A program made the position numbers and the translations under genes. From assembly GCF_964199755.1 (NCBI RefSeq), contig NC_133896.1:103322301-103386300 (forward strand): a DNA stretch of 64,000 bases. The letters run 5' to 3'. Under the pieces are notes generated by a model, which did no database searches, was not told the DNA's origin, and was given only the letters and a program-made list of their open reading frames with translations. This stretch comes from Larus michahellis. Lineage: Eukaryota > Chordata > Aves > Charadriiformes > Laridae. How positions within the stretch are numbered: the first letter of the stretch is position 1; every line of letters begins with the position of its first letter. Below are positions 1 through 44,859 of the stretch, in pieces.

Positions 1-3000
1 CTCTCTCTGGGAAACCGTCCTGCAGAAAAGGCAAGTGACACGGGCACGAAGACGGCACAAGCGATTGCTAGGAAAACGCGAGCAGGCAGCCACCTCTCCC
101 CGCTCTAACGAACAGATTTACCTGTTTAAACTTCACGGAGGTTGTTCTTCCCACCTGAATCTCCCAAATACAAACACCACAGTTCTGTGACTAAGCTCAA
201 GCAATAGAAAACCACGAGGTAAAATGGGAGGCGGGGGTGATAAAAAGAAAAAGGTATTAACTATTACTATAGGGGGAAAATCACAGCCTTGGGCGGAAGG
301 AAATTTTTCTACTCTCATCTTGCAGTGTTCATGTGACAGCACAGTGCACGATGCTGTGACATTCAAATAAAGTTATAATGCCATTTCTCAGATGCAGAAA
401 TGCATTTGTCGGTAGTCCTATTGGATTTATAGAGGAAATTAGGGAGGCGACCTTTCTCCCTAATGAAATTTCTGTTAAGTGTCTCACTTTGGTAGAAATG
501 TTACTCTGCTATTGAGCAGGAGTAAATCCTGTGCTCTCGTGAGCCAGTGCTGTGCAGACCACGTGGCGGGGTTAATGCTTATGTCTAGCTTGAGAAGAAG
601 CGATGTCCAGAAAGGCAGGAGCGGGCTCCGGTCTCTGGTCCAAGGATCTGCATGGCCAGGCTGGCCGGGCCAGGGGGGAGGCAGCGCCGGAGGGAAGGAG
701 CAGGCGCCCCCAGGCACGTGCCCTGTGGGGGCTCGAAGAGACAGACCGATGACTGCTGCGTATTTCCAAACTGGATTTGCAGAAACGATACGCATTGTCA
801 TCATAACAGTAAAGATGGGAGGTGGATGAAAGCTTTTGTGTTTGCACAAAAATCAGCTAAACGCTCTGTTTCATTTCTTGTTGAGGCACAGAAAAAAGAG
901 AAGGGCTCAAATGAGCAGAGGTTGTTTTTTAGGAGAAGCTTTTGCATTAGTGTCATCATGAGTCAACAATTCATACTAAGTTTCTTTGTATTAGCTCCCA
1001 CACATAATGTCGACGGGAGGGTAGCTTTGCTGCTTCCAGCTCTTTCCAACACGCAACCCAAGAGATGTTGCAATCACCAGGCTCTTAAAGATGCTGGAGT
1101 GCCCCCCCCCTGGATGCGCCTTTACACCCCCTGAGCTGCTGGGCACCTGACCTGGGTTTGGCCCTTGGTGAAAGGGGGACAAAAACACTTCCCCATCTCA
1201 CAGGAAAACAGTCACATAAATGCAGGTCTGGCTTTAAAGTGCTTAGGTACCATGGCAACATTGGTTTTCCAAGTGAAGAGAAAAGCTTTTCACACAGGGA
1301 GGAAAAATCAATACTTCAGGTAGTGGTTTGGAAGGACTGAGGGGGATATCAGGGGAATCTGTGCCTGTGCCAGGAGCAATCATCACCTCCTGGCATCCTC
1401 TGGAGAGATCATTTTCCCTGATCTACCACAACAGCTCGGAGGAATCAAACACCATGCCACAATTCTGATGGTGGAGTTAAATCAAAGCAGCATTTCTTGG
1501 ATCCCCCCTGCCTTAGAAGGGTATTTGGGAAGACGGGCCACAGCTGGGTCCCCACACAACGAGCAGCTGGAGAAGGTTTTGCTACTGGAAAGCAAGAGTT
1601 TGAGCTGTAGCCAGGTGGATTTGGTTGCTAGATTGCATTAAGGGACCGCAGTGGAAGGTTTAGGCCTTGCCTGAGGAAAGATAAGGTGGAGTAAACAAAA
1701 CCCGGACTCATGTTCATAAGCTGAAGTGTACTTTGCTTCCCTGTTGTGGGAGCTTTCGCTCTGAGGCAGCGTCCCTGAAGTGGCTCAGCTTTGGCAGGAG
1801 CTGCTGGAACCGTAGCAAAGCAGCTATTAATCCTTCTCGGCTGTTTGTTATTAAGTGCGTTTTATTGCTGGATGTTGATGGAGCCGTTATTAAGCAGGGG
1901 CAGGGTGGCCCACAGCTGAAAGCGAGCTGTGTAGGAGTGTGGCTCTGTGGTGGCATTTGTCTCCTGAGCACACGTGGCCCGTGCGGGAGCTGCTGGGGGC
2001 AGAGGACAGCTGGCTCGCTTGGGAAAGGCTCGCAGATAAGACGTACGGACTGCCACCGTGAAGGTCAATGTAGTGAGTTTTAAGAAATGGACCAGCAGTT
2101 CCTAAGTCCTGGGAATTATTTTTCAGGCTCCTGAAAACTGCGTTCAGTTTCGTTCTCTACCATTTGTACTGGAGATCTACTCTTTGGGATTTCTTAGTGT
2201 GATTAAAAAGCATTTCTGCTGGGATCTCAAAAAGAGACCTGCTGAAATCACAGCATGTATTTTTTAAGAAATTTGCTTAGCCCCAGAGGTCTTGCTTACA
2301 AACACAAGTTATTTTATTTTTCTGATAGGAAACGCTTAATTATGTGAATCCTTCCCCCAGGAGCCTTTCCATAATCCAAGCTAGTTTATGAGGTGCCAAA
2401 TACAATGGCTGGAACAGAGATGAGGTTTTTTTGTATGTGTTAATAAGTCAAGCTATTGCCATAAACTTTCAAGAGAGAAAAGAGAAGTATTATGTGAATG
2501 TGACTGCTGTGGAAGGTTTCTGTGTCTTCTGGATGTGAAACAGCTGTAACCAGTTGAGTCAAAGTAAGTTTAAAAAAAAAAAGTAGTCATTTGTAGTCAT
2601 TGGCTATTTTTCTTTTTTCCTATTGCTTCTCTGTCTTTTTCTCTTTCTTTTTATACGTTTGGTGTAGGATGAGGATCAAAAGCAAAATTACTGTTTACAG
2701 CCAGATTCAGCAGTCTCTGTATTCTGTAAAATGAATCCATGAATGATTAAACAGTTTTTGCGCTGTTTGCTTTTTAAGTGGGAGTGGTGAAAGAAAAGCA
2801 AGCCGTAGTACTGTCAAGTCACTGAAGCAGGCTGCGTGAGCGACCCTCGCTTTGGCAGAATACGTTCTGTATTTTAAATGTCTGTCTCCGTGTAATATGA
2901 TGAGTCCCTTAAGAACTACCTTCTGCAGTTGCTCTGTGAATTGCACTCCCACTAGACTCGAGTACATCCAGGCAAATTGGATTATTAGCTGGAGATAAAT

Positions 3001-6000
3001 GGGCCCAGGGAGCACTTAACTGAAGGAGCGATGATGCTCATGCCCTTCAACTAAGCATAAATGCTGTCTCCTACAAAAGCAGGAGCTATGGAGGAAGGAG
3101 GTTTCAGTTCTGAACATTGTCTTCTTTCTTTAAGAGGCTGCGTACTACCCATAATGGGATGAATCATAAATCTTAGCATTCGTCTAGAATGATTCTTTAG
3201 TTTTGAAGACAATGAACTTCAGAAGATGTTATCTTTGTAATAATTTTGAAATAAAAGGAGTGATTTAGCTTTGTGTTTAGGATAATCTTCTTAAAGTGAC
3301 ATTGTTAGATTAATCTGTACTGTAGGTATAACAAGCGTGATTAAGGTTAGCTGAGAACAGTTAGTGCGCTTTCAACTTCAAAACCTTTCCTTGCAGTGAT
3401 ATTTTTAGAGTAATGGAATCGGGAAATGGAGGATGGGAACAGCTGGATTTCCTTGTTCGTTTGCAGTGTCACGGTGGTGAGATGTGAGCCCCAAACAGCA
3501 GCAGAGTCCGCAAGGGACTGGACTGCAGTGGTCATGACTGGTGTAAGAGGGGGATGGTGCATGCAGCGCCTCACAACGGGCAGGGAAAACAAAGGTTTGG
3601 GTTTGTTGTGTGTTTTTTTTTTTTGATTCCTGGACTCCTTATTTAAATCTGAAAGGAGGGATGGGGTGAAATACGGTCTAAAAACTAAAAGCAAACGTTG
3701 CCTACCTGCTACTGACTTTGTGTTTTATACACGTGGTGGGCCTTTAGGAAAAAATGCAGATTAGAGAGTAAATGAATTGGAAGAATAGCTAGATGAACAG
3801 CTTGAAATAACCCATGAAATAAAGGGCAAGATGGACAGAATAAAAGGTGCTTTCAGGAAAAAAAAAAAAAAAACTAGAGTGGAAGGGATCCCTAGGAGAG
3901 GGGGACCAGCTGCTCTCTTAGAAAAAGGAAGATTCCCCTCATTTGGGAGGAGAAAAGGAGACGAATGACCTCTACAAATGGAAACATAACCCAGTGAGAC
4001 TTAATGTCATCAATATTGCTCCTTCTGTCACCACAGGTCACCAAGGGTCTCGAATTTTAGTTGTCCCTTTGGTCAACGTTTGTATATTCTCAGTTAATAT
4101 TTCTAATTTAAAACCTATATATAGCAAGTGAAGGTGGAAGTTCTGTCATCTTGGCTGGGAAGAAGGGAAGGCGGATCTTTATTCGCATTAGTGGGAAGTT
4201 GTTCATAGCGGAGACCGGTAATGTACATTGCTTAAAGAGAAGTGGCATTTGCTTGTTTACTTGGCTGTCTAAAAATAAGACTGAACGCACAGCAAAACGC
4301 ACACGCTCTCTTCAGAACCTCACCTCTGCGCCGACAAAGCTGCTGCACCGGGATAAGCTGTTCCTGCGTCCTGATCTGAAGAAATGAAAGACGGTGTTCC
4401 TGCTGAAGTCTCTTTACTCTGAGACAGATGAGTGTCTATCCATCAAAAGGAAACTGGCACCTCCAAAAGAAAAGGATTTTACTTTTTTTTTTATTATTAT
4501 TTATTTTTTTGAACTGTTTTGCTCCTTGGAGCGAGAAAAATTGACTCCAAAAATAGCTCTTTATGGAACATTACTTATGGGCGCTTGTAGCTACACTTTG
4601 AGATAAAGGCTGTGGTTATCGCCATTTGCTTGGCGTTTTACAGGATGAATCATGTTTCCTCCCTCGAGATTCATTACAAATGCAAAGCACTTCTGAGACT
4701 TATCACAGTGTCTGGGAGTCCTTTAAAATCCTCAGGAGGAGGGCTGCGCAGAAAACGCAATGTATTCTGAAGAACCGTTGAAAAATAACACTTCTGTAAC
4801 CAATTTAAACAATAGGAATCATGTTCTACGTACAGAGTCTCCCTGCCCACCCCTCCCCTCCTCTCCCTGAAATACAGGGAAATTGGAGTCTAAATCTTCT
4901 ATTCTTAAAAATGTCACTAGAGAAAAGTTTGAGAAATGATCAGCCTGAGACAAGTCCAGAAATTTGGTCTCTGGAACCGGATCCCAACAATGTGATGGGT
5001 TCAGCGTGGGGGTGTAAGGGTAGCAGGGCCCTTACGGCTGCCTCCCGGCGATGCTGCTGCAGGAGAAATATTGACAGCCCTGCATGGCACTCGCAGGATT
5101 GAGTTGAGGCTGCACAAAATCCTAAACTAGGTGAGGAGGGGTTCAGGCTGTCCATGTGAAATGTAGGTGGTTTTGGTCTTGTTTGTATGGTTATGCGGCC
5201 ACGGCAGTAAAAGCTCTTAGGAGGGTGGCTCTGCCAGCATCTCAGATGATCCTAAATTAGCTCTCCCCTCCTTTTGACTTGGCAAAACACCACAAGGAAT
5301 CCATCTCGCCTGTTAAAATAATCCCACTACAAGTCTGGACAGGCAAAAGGTAGGAAGATGACTGGCTAACACAGAAGTGGATATAGGGAGTTCCCTGTGT
5401 CTGAAGGTCGAGGCACACAGACGTTCAGCTCTGCTCTGTTACACGGAAGAAGCGCAGAGTCTTGGCAGGTTCCGATGTTACTGTACACAAAAGATTTAGT
5501 GTGGAGATCTTAGCCAGTGCTTTCCAGACAACAAAGGATACCGATATTTTGCTGTAGTAGGCAAGTGCAGCTTATGTGACCAGCTATCTCTACTAGGCAC
5601 CGAACTCACAGGCGTGTGATCAGCTTCTGTTTCCCATGATAACTTCCTGATCCTCAAGTACTGGTCCTTAAACAAATCTCAGCTGGCTTCCCCAGTTTGG
5701 CAAACTGCTGGTCAGACTGATTTCCCCAATGGTCTTGATTAACTTCATTTTATCTTTCACGAGGTGATCAGCTCTAACATTGAGAGGCTTGAGCCTGCTG
5801 ACATAGGACTGTTTATCGGAACAAATATGGGGTGGGGCCTGCTTGTGGAAAAATACAGTATTTAAATCCCAGATGAAGCTTTTGTCCACAGAGCTGGCTC
5901 AAGGGGCGTTGCTGTGAGATGTTGTGTGATGGAACTAGCTAACGTGACAGTGCTGGAGGTGGGTTCACAAGCTCTTTGAGTTGAGTCTGTATGGAAACCC

Positions 6001-9000
6001 AAGGACTGGGAAGGGTGCTTCTTTCTGCTGAACTTCCACGTAGCAGACACAAAAGGTAAAGCCCCTCAGAAACCCCTCAGCTGCAGCTCAAACTACGGTA
6101 ACACTTTTTTAGTCGGGCCCTTGTGATGACATTGCAAATGGAGCAGACAGGGCTGTAGCTCTCTCCTGTTAATAGCTCTGTAGTTCTTGCAATTTCGTTG
6201 TGTGTCAGTGAATGCATACGGGCACTGCCATATGCAGATCATGACCACATCCAGCTCCTTGAAGTCCTGCTGCTCTAACCAACGTGCAAACAGCAATGCC
6301 TGTCGTGCAGAACCTAGAAGCAGGTGGGAGAAACAAATGCAGCTGATGTGAATTACAGTAACAAGCGTTATATTTAGACTTTCATTTTTGTTTCCACCAG
6401 TCCAGATCCTCTTAACTTCTGCCTGTTATTTCACTGCACTCAGCCCAAGGGCAGGAGCAGATATTCAAGCTGGTGATCAGCATCTAATGAAGATTAGTGT
6501 TCCTGCAGCTGAGATCGAGCTGTTGCCTGCAAGTACTCAAAGTTGTCAAGGTCAGAGGAGACTGTGATGACCTAGCTAGAACGTCAGGAGCATCTCTGAA
6601 AAGACATTTGAACAGGGGACCATGCAATTTGGTGAACGAGGGTCAGTGCAATCCTTGGTTGGTTGTATTCATGGTTAACAGACTTCACTAGTGGTTCATC
6701 TTGACTGGTTTGTCTGTGCTTGTGTGTGGTTTTTATTCTGAACACCAGATTTCCTTTGTAAGTTATCTGGTTGCACTGCCCTGCCTCTGCTGGCACTTAC
6801 AATTTTTTTGTCTGGGTGAGGAGCCTGCCAAGAACAGAGCTATGTAATTCAAACACTAAAAATACTTTTGTTTAAACATTTCCTTGTTGAATTAACTGGA
6901 CTAACTTCCTGGTGTCCCTCCCTATCAAGTATAGTTTTTTTCGGTCCTTGAATTAACCTCTGTAGGCCTTTTGGGTTCTCTACTTATTAACACTTTTGGT
7001 GGGTGAGGGATGACACCAGCAGTGTCAGTCACTTCTACGGTGTGGAATCCTGACCTGCCCCATAACCCCTGAACAAAGAAATTGAAGCCCCAAATTCACC
7101 AGACTGAGTGAAACACCTTGCTTAACACTCAGAAGTGCAAATAATCTAACTGTTTGATAGTAGGTTAATTCAAGTTCCTTGCTTTAAAAACAAAAATTTA
7201 AAAAAACCCCACATTTAATTCCTTAACGGTTTGAAGTTGTATGTGCTTGCTGTAGTCTATTGCTGCCTGGATGGCAACATCACAGGACTCTGAGACCTGA
7301 TAGAGCAGGGATAAAACAGGCACAGGTGGCCTGAACGCCCCACTGAAATCTTTCAGGTGGAAGTAATGAAGCCAAAAAAACTCCAGTTTTGTTTGTTTTT
7401 TCTAGGCTTTTTTTGTTCTGTCCTCCTACTTAGAAGATAATAAGAGAAATAGAAATTAGATGAAAGGTGAAGACTGAAAGGAAGGGGCATGGGTAAGTTT
7501 TTGAAAGACGGGAGGGAAGGCAAGGAGTTAAACTTCCAGTGCTGGTTTTCTTCCAGGGTATCAAAGATATTATCTGCTTGATTGCAAGGAAAATGCAACT
7601 GTGGAAAGGGCAGGACATTAGCATTTTATAGGGAAATTTATTTGCGGCAAACTGGGGCTAGGCTGGCATGAGGCTTGTGGAGGCCTTGGGCACAGTGTCC
7701 TGGGGGAGATGCTGCAGTCCTGCGTACGTGAGTGAGTGAGCTTCGGTTCACTTGCACTAAACAGTAGTAGTCTCATTTAGGCTACGCATCCGTTATGGCA
7801 GCTGATTGCTATGAAATTGTGGGAAGGGAGATGTTTTCCTGTTTGCCTACCAGGTGGTCCATAGAGTTTGATGATAGAGAATGGGGTGTCCATTAATCGT
7901 AACAGCTTCTGGGTGGCCTTAGCCTCGTGGACCAATGCTCTTGGACAGCTGAAGCCTTAAGGAACTTACAAATTTCATCTTTGTTCACGTTCAACAGGAC
8001 CAGGTCACCAAGTGACGCGTGATTCGCAGGGAGGAGCACAGACACATTCACCAGTAAGAGTAAGTGCTTTGACTTGGCTTCTCAAAGTCTGCTCAGGCCT
8101 GACCTATCCAAGCACACGTGGCTGAGCACTCTGGCAGAGGGGAGTTTGCACATCAGCACGTCTCATCACCTGAAAAAGCCACAAACGTTGCTTTTGCTTG
8201 GCTGAAGTGCTGCCATGACTTGACTTCTGTAGGGGGTGTTATCATTGACTTCAGCGCTGGCTCAACTGGGACAACCCCATTATTGTGGAAAATCTATCTT
8301 TTTCGTATATTGTTTACTTCATTTGAAATGCAGCAGATTTCCTGGCGTTGTGATTCTCCTAACAAGTTATATTCAATCTAGTAGTATGATTCACGTACGC
8401 TGTGTCAATATTACTTGCCTTGCTGCCTGCCATACATAGCTGTCCAATTTCATGTAAGCAAGAAAGAAATTGAGAGTAAAATTAGCTAGTGGCCCCAATA
8501 AGAGGCGAGTGGGGCGAGACCATTAGCTGATGGAATAGCAGGGCTTGTCTGTCCTTAAAATGCCACAGACTGATAAATGGATGCTGCGCCCAAAAGACGT
8601 GCTCACTTAGCCTTTTTGTTTCAATTTAAATTGACGGGGATACAAATAACTAAGCTGTTCTCAGTCCACACAGGCGAGGCAAAATAGCTCTATTAGCGCT
8701 CAGGGAGGCTGCTTTGCAAGGTGGTCAGCCGCTTCGTTTCAGATGATGTGCTCTGTCAGTGGCAGTTATGCGTCACGTCTGGATCTTTGAAGACAGCTCA
8801 ATTGCCTGTAATTTTCCAAGACGATTTTGTCTGTTGGAAATGATTTTGTTGCATCGGAGGCCCCTAGTGCATAGTGCATAGCATTGTCAGGAATCAGAAA
8901 TTAAGAGTTTAAGGAGAAGGAAAAAAAAAGAAAAAGCTGCATGTCCAGATGACAAAGATCTTGAAGGCAAGCAGCGTGGTATTCATTCAGTGGGAGAGGA

Positions 9001-10224
9001 GAAAGAGATTCAAAGTTGATACTGAAACATAAGTTGGTAGTCCATTATTAGTGAGTTAGTATTTAGTAGTCAATTGCTACCCACTTCCATACTTTTATAA
9101 AAGCCTCATTTCAACTTGCTCACAAGTTTGACTTAAAAATAAAATTAAAGAAACAGCTATTCTGTGCTGGTTTCGTCTCCTGTGATGGAAGAGATGTGTT
9201 CAAAATGTTAACGACTTGCCTGTGTGCATGCAGATCTCCACAGGCTGTTAATACCATACCAGTTATTGTTAGTACGTGCTTATCAAAGGTACTTGGCCTT
9301 CTCTAGGTTCAAACTAAAGCTGAATTACAAATTCAGCTCTGTTATTAGGAAGGACAGCCAAAACTTCTTCTTCTCCTTTTGGAAGTAATCTTGGCTGTAA
9401 TTTGAAAAACTATTCAAGGGACAAGATGTGCAATTGTACAGTGTTAGTGTCAGCTCTGATGAAAATTGATTGACTTTAGAGGCCTTATGAATGCCTTCTC
9501 AAATGTTATCGTAAGTCATTGTTTAAACCCTCATTTAGCTTTCACAGGCATGTTAAGACCTTAGTGCTTTGCCTGAGTTTTGATTAAAGAAAAACTGATA
9601 CAAGCAATATGCGAGAGAATTCTTATAGATACCAAAACCAGGTTTTAGTAGAATTAACTGTGCGTTGTCTTCCTCCCACATTTTTGTGCAGCTTGTTAGA
9701 CATTGCTGCTTGGCAAAGGGAGATCCTGAAATACAAGCAAACTGTCACTTTCGATGTTCAGTTTAGGAAAAAATGACATGCTGAGGTTAGTAGTTCTCTA
9801 GAGCACCCTGATATGTTAGTGGGCTTACGTTGGGAAGCTGGTTCTAGGCTCCAATCGGTTAAAGAAGCAAGAAAGATTGCATCCAAACTGACATGAAGGC
9901 AGCTTTGGTCAGAGGGGAAAGACTTGTATTATACAGAGATTTTTGTAGATGATAGGTTTATTCAAGTCTAAGATAAATGCTTTTTTTCTATCTCTACTCA
10001 GTGGTGAAAATGTGACTCATCTTCTCTGTCTTGAATGCTTCTCCGTCACCATTGAGTCTAGACTGAGCCCAGAAAACAAACCTGGATTTATATACCTAAC
10101 TTCTAGACAGCCTGAGACAGGTGAGATGAACGCTACCTCTCTCCTACCTTAGCACTAGGTTTGTGTGGTGCAAGACAAGCTTTTTCTCTTAGAGAGCTGA
10201 ATTGTTCGTTTGTTATCTGTGGCT
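1..10224. other. Intergenic DNA upstream of TMPRSS7, no gene supported
   Basis: I found no convincing exon, RNA gene or intact mobile element in this stretch. The open frames (for example 479-829 and 652-1134, plus strand) are low-complexity or chance readings without domain motifs. The segment around 600-760 is GC-rich and several A or T homopolymers occur (for example 3859-3874). An AATAAA hexamer at 366-371 could be a poly(A) signal of a gene lying to the left, but nothing else supports that. In mammals TAGLN3 lies upstream of TMPRSS7; I see no recognisable TAGLN3 coding sequence here. Confidence 0.6.
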
Positions 10225-10800
10225 ATCAGCCAAGCTCCCACCCTGCCATTCCATCCCTCCCTCTCCTCCTCCACAGGATGGGGGGAGAAAACAGGAAGGA
10301 CAAAAAATTAATGGGTTGAGATAAAGACAGAGAGATTACTTGCCAATTACTGTCACAGGCGAAACAGACTCAACTTGGGGAAAATTGACTTAGTTTATTG
10401 CCAACTAAAATAAAAATGTGACTACTAACTTGGGTAATGGGAAACAAAAAGGTAAACATTGAAAGAACACTGTTCGTCCCCCCTTTCCCAGGCTCAACTT
10501 CATTTCTTCACTCCCGACTCCTCTGCTTGCCCACCCCCCTCCACCGCCCAAACCCCGAGTAGCGCAGTGGGGATGGGGGGTTATGGTCACTATACAATGG
10601 TTTCTCTCTGCTGCTCCTTCTTTCTTACTTTTCCTGTGCTCCAGCATGGTCTTTCCATGGGCCACAGTCCTTCAGGAATATACATCTGCTCCAGCGTGGT
10701 CTCCTCCATGACCTGCAGCCATGGATCTCTACTCTGGCACCTGGACGATCTCCTCCTCCTTCTCCACCACTTTATTTTTTGCTGATTTATTTCATACAAG
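10225..10800. mobile_element. Degraded avian LTR-type interspersed repeat
   Basis: This segment matches, from memory, a repeat family that is very common in bird genomes and thought to derive from endogenous retroviral LTRs. It has the typical run of blocks: a CTCCCACCC-rich start, a G-rich stretch with GAGAAAACAGG, GGGTTGAGATAAAGACAG, CAATTACTGTCACAGGC, ACTTGGGGAAAATT, then a C-rich part with several TGCTCCAGC-GTGGTC units. No viral coding region is visible. The edges are approximate. The family name (ERVL or ERVK type) needs a repeat-library search. Confidence 0.6.
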
Positions 10801-12400
10801 TGGCCCATATACACCTTAGATAAGTGAAAGGTGCGTAATGATGTTATTTACCTCATTGAAGGGATGGAAATAACTTCCACCTCAGCTTTTCTGTGTAATC
10901 TAGAGAAAATGGCATATAATTTTCTTACTCGGTTTAAAGCACGCATTTAATACTATACCTTGTGATTGACTCTTGTTGCTACTTCAGTAACAAACACCAT
11001 GGTTATTTTTATCATCTCAGGAGAAAATATGTGAAGTTAAATGGCTGAAGAAAAGTGAAATCTGGAGATGATAACTGTGCTTCCTCAGAGTATAAAGGAC
11101 TTATTGAATAAACATGCAAAACACTTTGATACTGACAGAGGGAAAGTATTTTTATGTATAGTGCTCTTTTAATCTCTGGACCAGCTTCTGAGATACCATT
11201 TATATCGTAGTAAATCCCCACGCACAGAATAGTAGAAGGCTTTTGGGAGTTACATGAACACATTAAGAGACCACAGCAGTCCCCCCAAAATTAAGTGTAA
11301 TTAAAAAAAAAAAAACAGTGGGAGTTGGAAGCAATTCTATATAGTAATGCAGAATAAATGAATATATTTTCCTATGCTATTAAAGCATTAATAAGGCCCA
11401 GAGCTTAACGTATCTCTTCATATGGTTAAAATATATTGCAGTTCTAGAACAAATAATAATGACTGAGAACATAAATATTGTGCTTCAGGGCAGAAGCCAA
11501 AGACTAACACGCAGACAAGAAATAGTTTAGATTACAAGTATATTATCTAAGTGTAGGAATTTTTTACCTTGTAGTTTAAGTAAGTCAGTCATCTATTGTT
11601 GGTTACAGCAATGGAGTGTAGATCACGCCTGGAGCTTGCCTGTTGTCGGGTCTGGCTACATCTTTTTTATTGTATACCTCTACACTACTATGTTGCTAAG
11701 GTTAGTCAAGGTTTTATATCTTCAAAGATAAATGAATAGAATGTGTATTTCTTATAATAAAAAGTTGGCATTTCGCCAGTGCTGAATTTGACCCAAGGAA
11801 GGCATTGAGATTGTTAACCACTTAAAAGTAAAGACAGCTCTATAGTTAGCATCCATTGAGGAAAGTGCTGTTTTACATCCTCTATAAATATTTAATTATC
11901 AAAGAAAATACAATGGCGCTGTTATGGTACAAGTGACTTCCTGCATCTGATTACAAAAAGGATTCTCAGTGTGTAGCCTGATCTATTTTAACAATACAAA
12001 ATATGTTGCCTGGAGCCGCTTATTTCTGGGTTACAATAAAATAACCAAATTTGAGTGTTCAAGAGACATATTACAAAATTCTAGAAAAGAGCCAAAATGC
12101 TCTTCTTGGTTTGCAATTGTTATCTGCTATTTGCCGCACTCTTACTCAAGGTGCTTAAATTTAATTACCTTCTTTTAGTTGCATGATGTTGCGCTCATAT
12201 TTACATTGTACTTGCTACTTTTCTTCTTTATGGCAAGTAATTTTGTGAGGTTTCAATGATATATAGATTTTAGCACTGTGATTTTTTTTTTAACAAGTTG
12301 GAGTCCATTTCAGCTTAAAAAGACTATCAAAAGTCTGTTTATTCTCTCCGACTTTCATGTCTAAAGTTACTTGATAGTATCCTTCTAATATTCACAAAAG
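10801..12400. other. AT-rich intergenic or 5' flanking DNA of TMPRSS7
   Basis: No exon or recognisable repeat was found. The sequence is AT-rich, with a poly(A) tract at 11304-11316 and a TATAAATA-like string near 11882. I could not identify the transcription start of TMPRSS7. A non-coding first exon further upstream is possible. Confidence 0.5.
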
Positions 12401-12573
12401 AGCAACAGGGCAGATGAGATTACAACTGGAAACTCATCGAAGTAAATTGATGCCTCTCTTGGTCCTGGACACTGCTGTGAGCTGTCTTCAGCTTCAGAAG
12501 CAGAAGTGGTGCCTGAGAAAAGGTGCAAGGCTCTTTTTCAGCTGGGACGAGCAATAAAATTAACTCTGCTGGA
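12401..12573 (+). other. Probable 5' UTR of TMPRSS7
   Basis: The sequence directly upstream of the TMPRSS7 start is likely untranslated leader. An in-frame TGA at 12514-12516 lies before the start and no in-frame ATG lies between them, which fixes 12574 as the first usable start in this exon. The 5' edge of the exon is not visible to me, so the left coordinate is arbitrary. Confidence 0.4.
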
Positions 12574-44604
<32,031 letters not shown>

Positions 44605-44654
44605 CTTGAAAACTGAATTGCTGGGAAAAAAAAATAAGTGTCCTGTATATCTTC

Positions 44655-44859
44655 ATTAAAAAAATCATATTTGATAAAACTGTTCAGTGGTGGAATTTCT
44701 TTGCACGTCGCCTGGCTTGCACAATATTTGATTCTGGAGTACACATATGGAAGTAACAAATACTCTTTGTTCAAACCTTGGTGAAAGAGGAAGAGACCGA
44801 CCTTGTGGTGGTGGTTGTATGCAGATAGCTGGAGACACAAAAGGATGTGCAATAATAAA
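44655..44859 (+). other. Candidate poly(A) signals of TMPRSS7
   Basis: ATTAAA at 44655-44660, 51 bases after the stop, is followed by GT-rich sequence. AATAAA at 44854-44859 is followed by a TTTGTGTTTGTTTT element and is the stronger candidate by sequence. Either would give a very short 3' UTR. Confidence 0.5.

Noticed and set aside
1-400. 3' end of TAGLN3
   Set aside because: Only an AATAAA hexamer and expected mammalian synteny suggest it. No coding sequence is recognisable.
652-1134. 160-aa plus-strand open frame near the window start
   Set aside because: Composition is irregular, no domain is seen, and no splice or promoter context supports it.
10405-10814. Open frames on both strands
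   Set aside because: They are readings of the LTR-derived repeat, without viral protein motifs.
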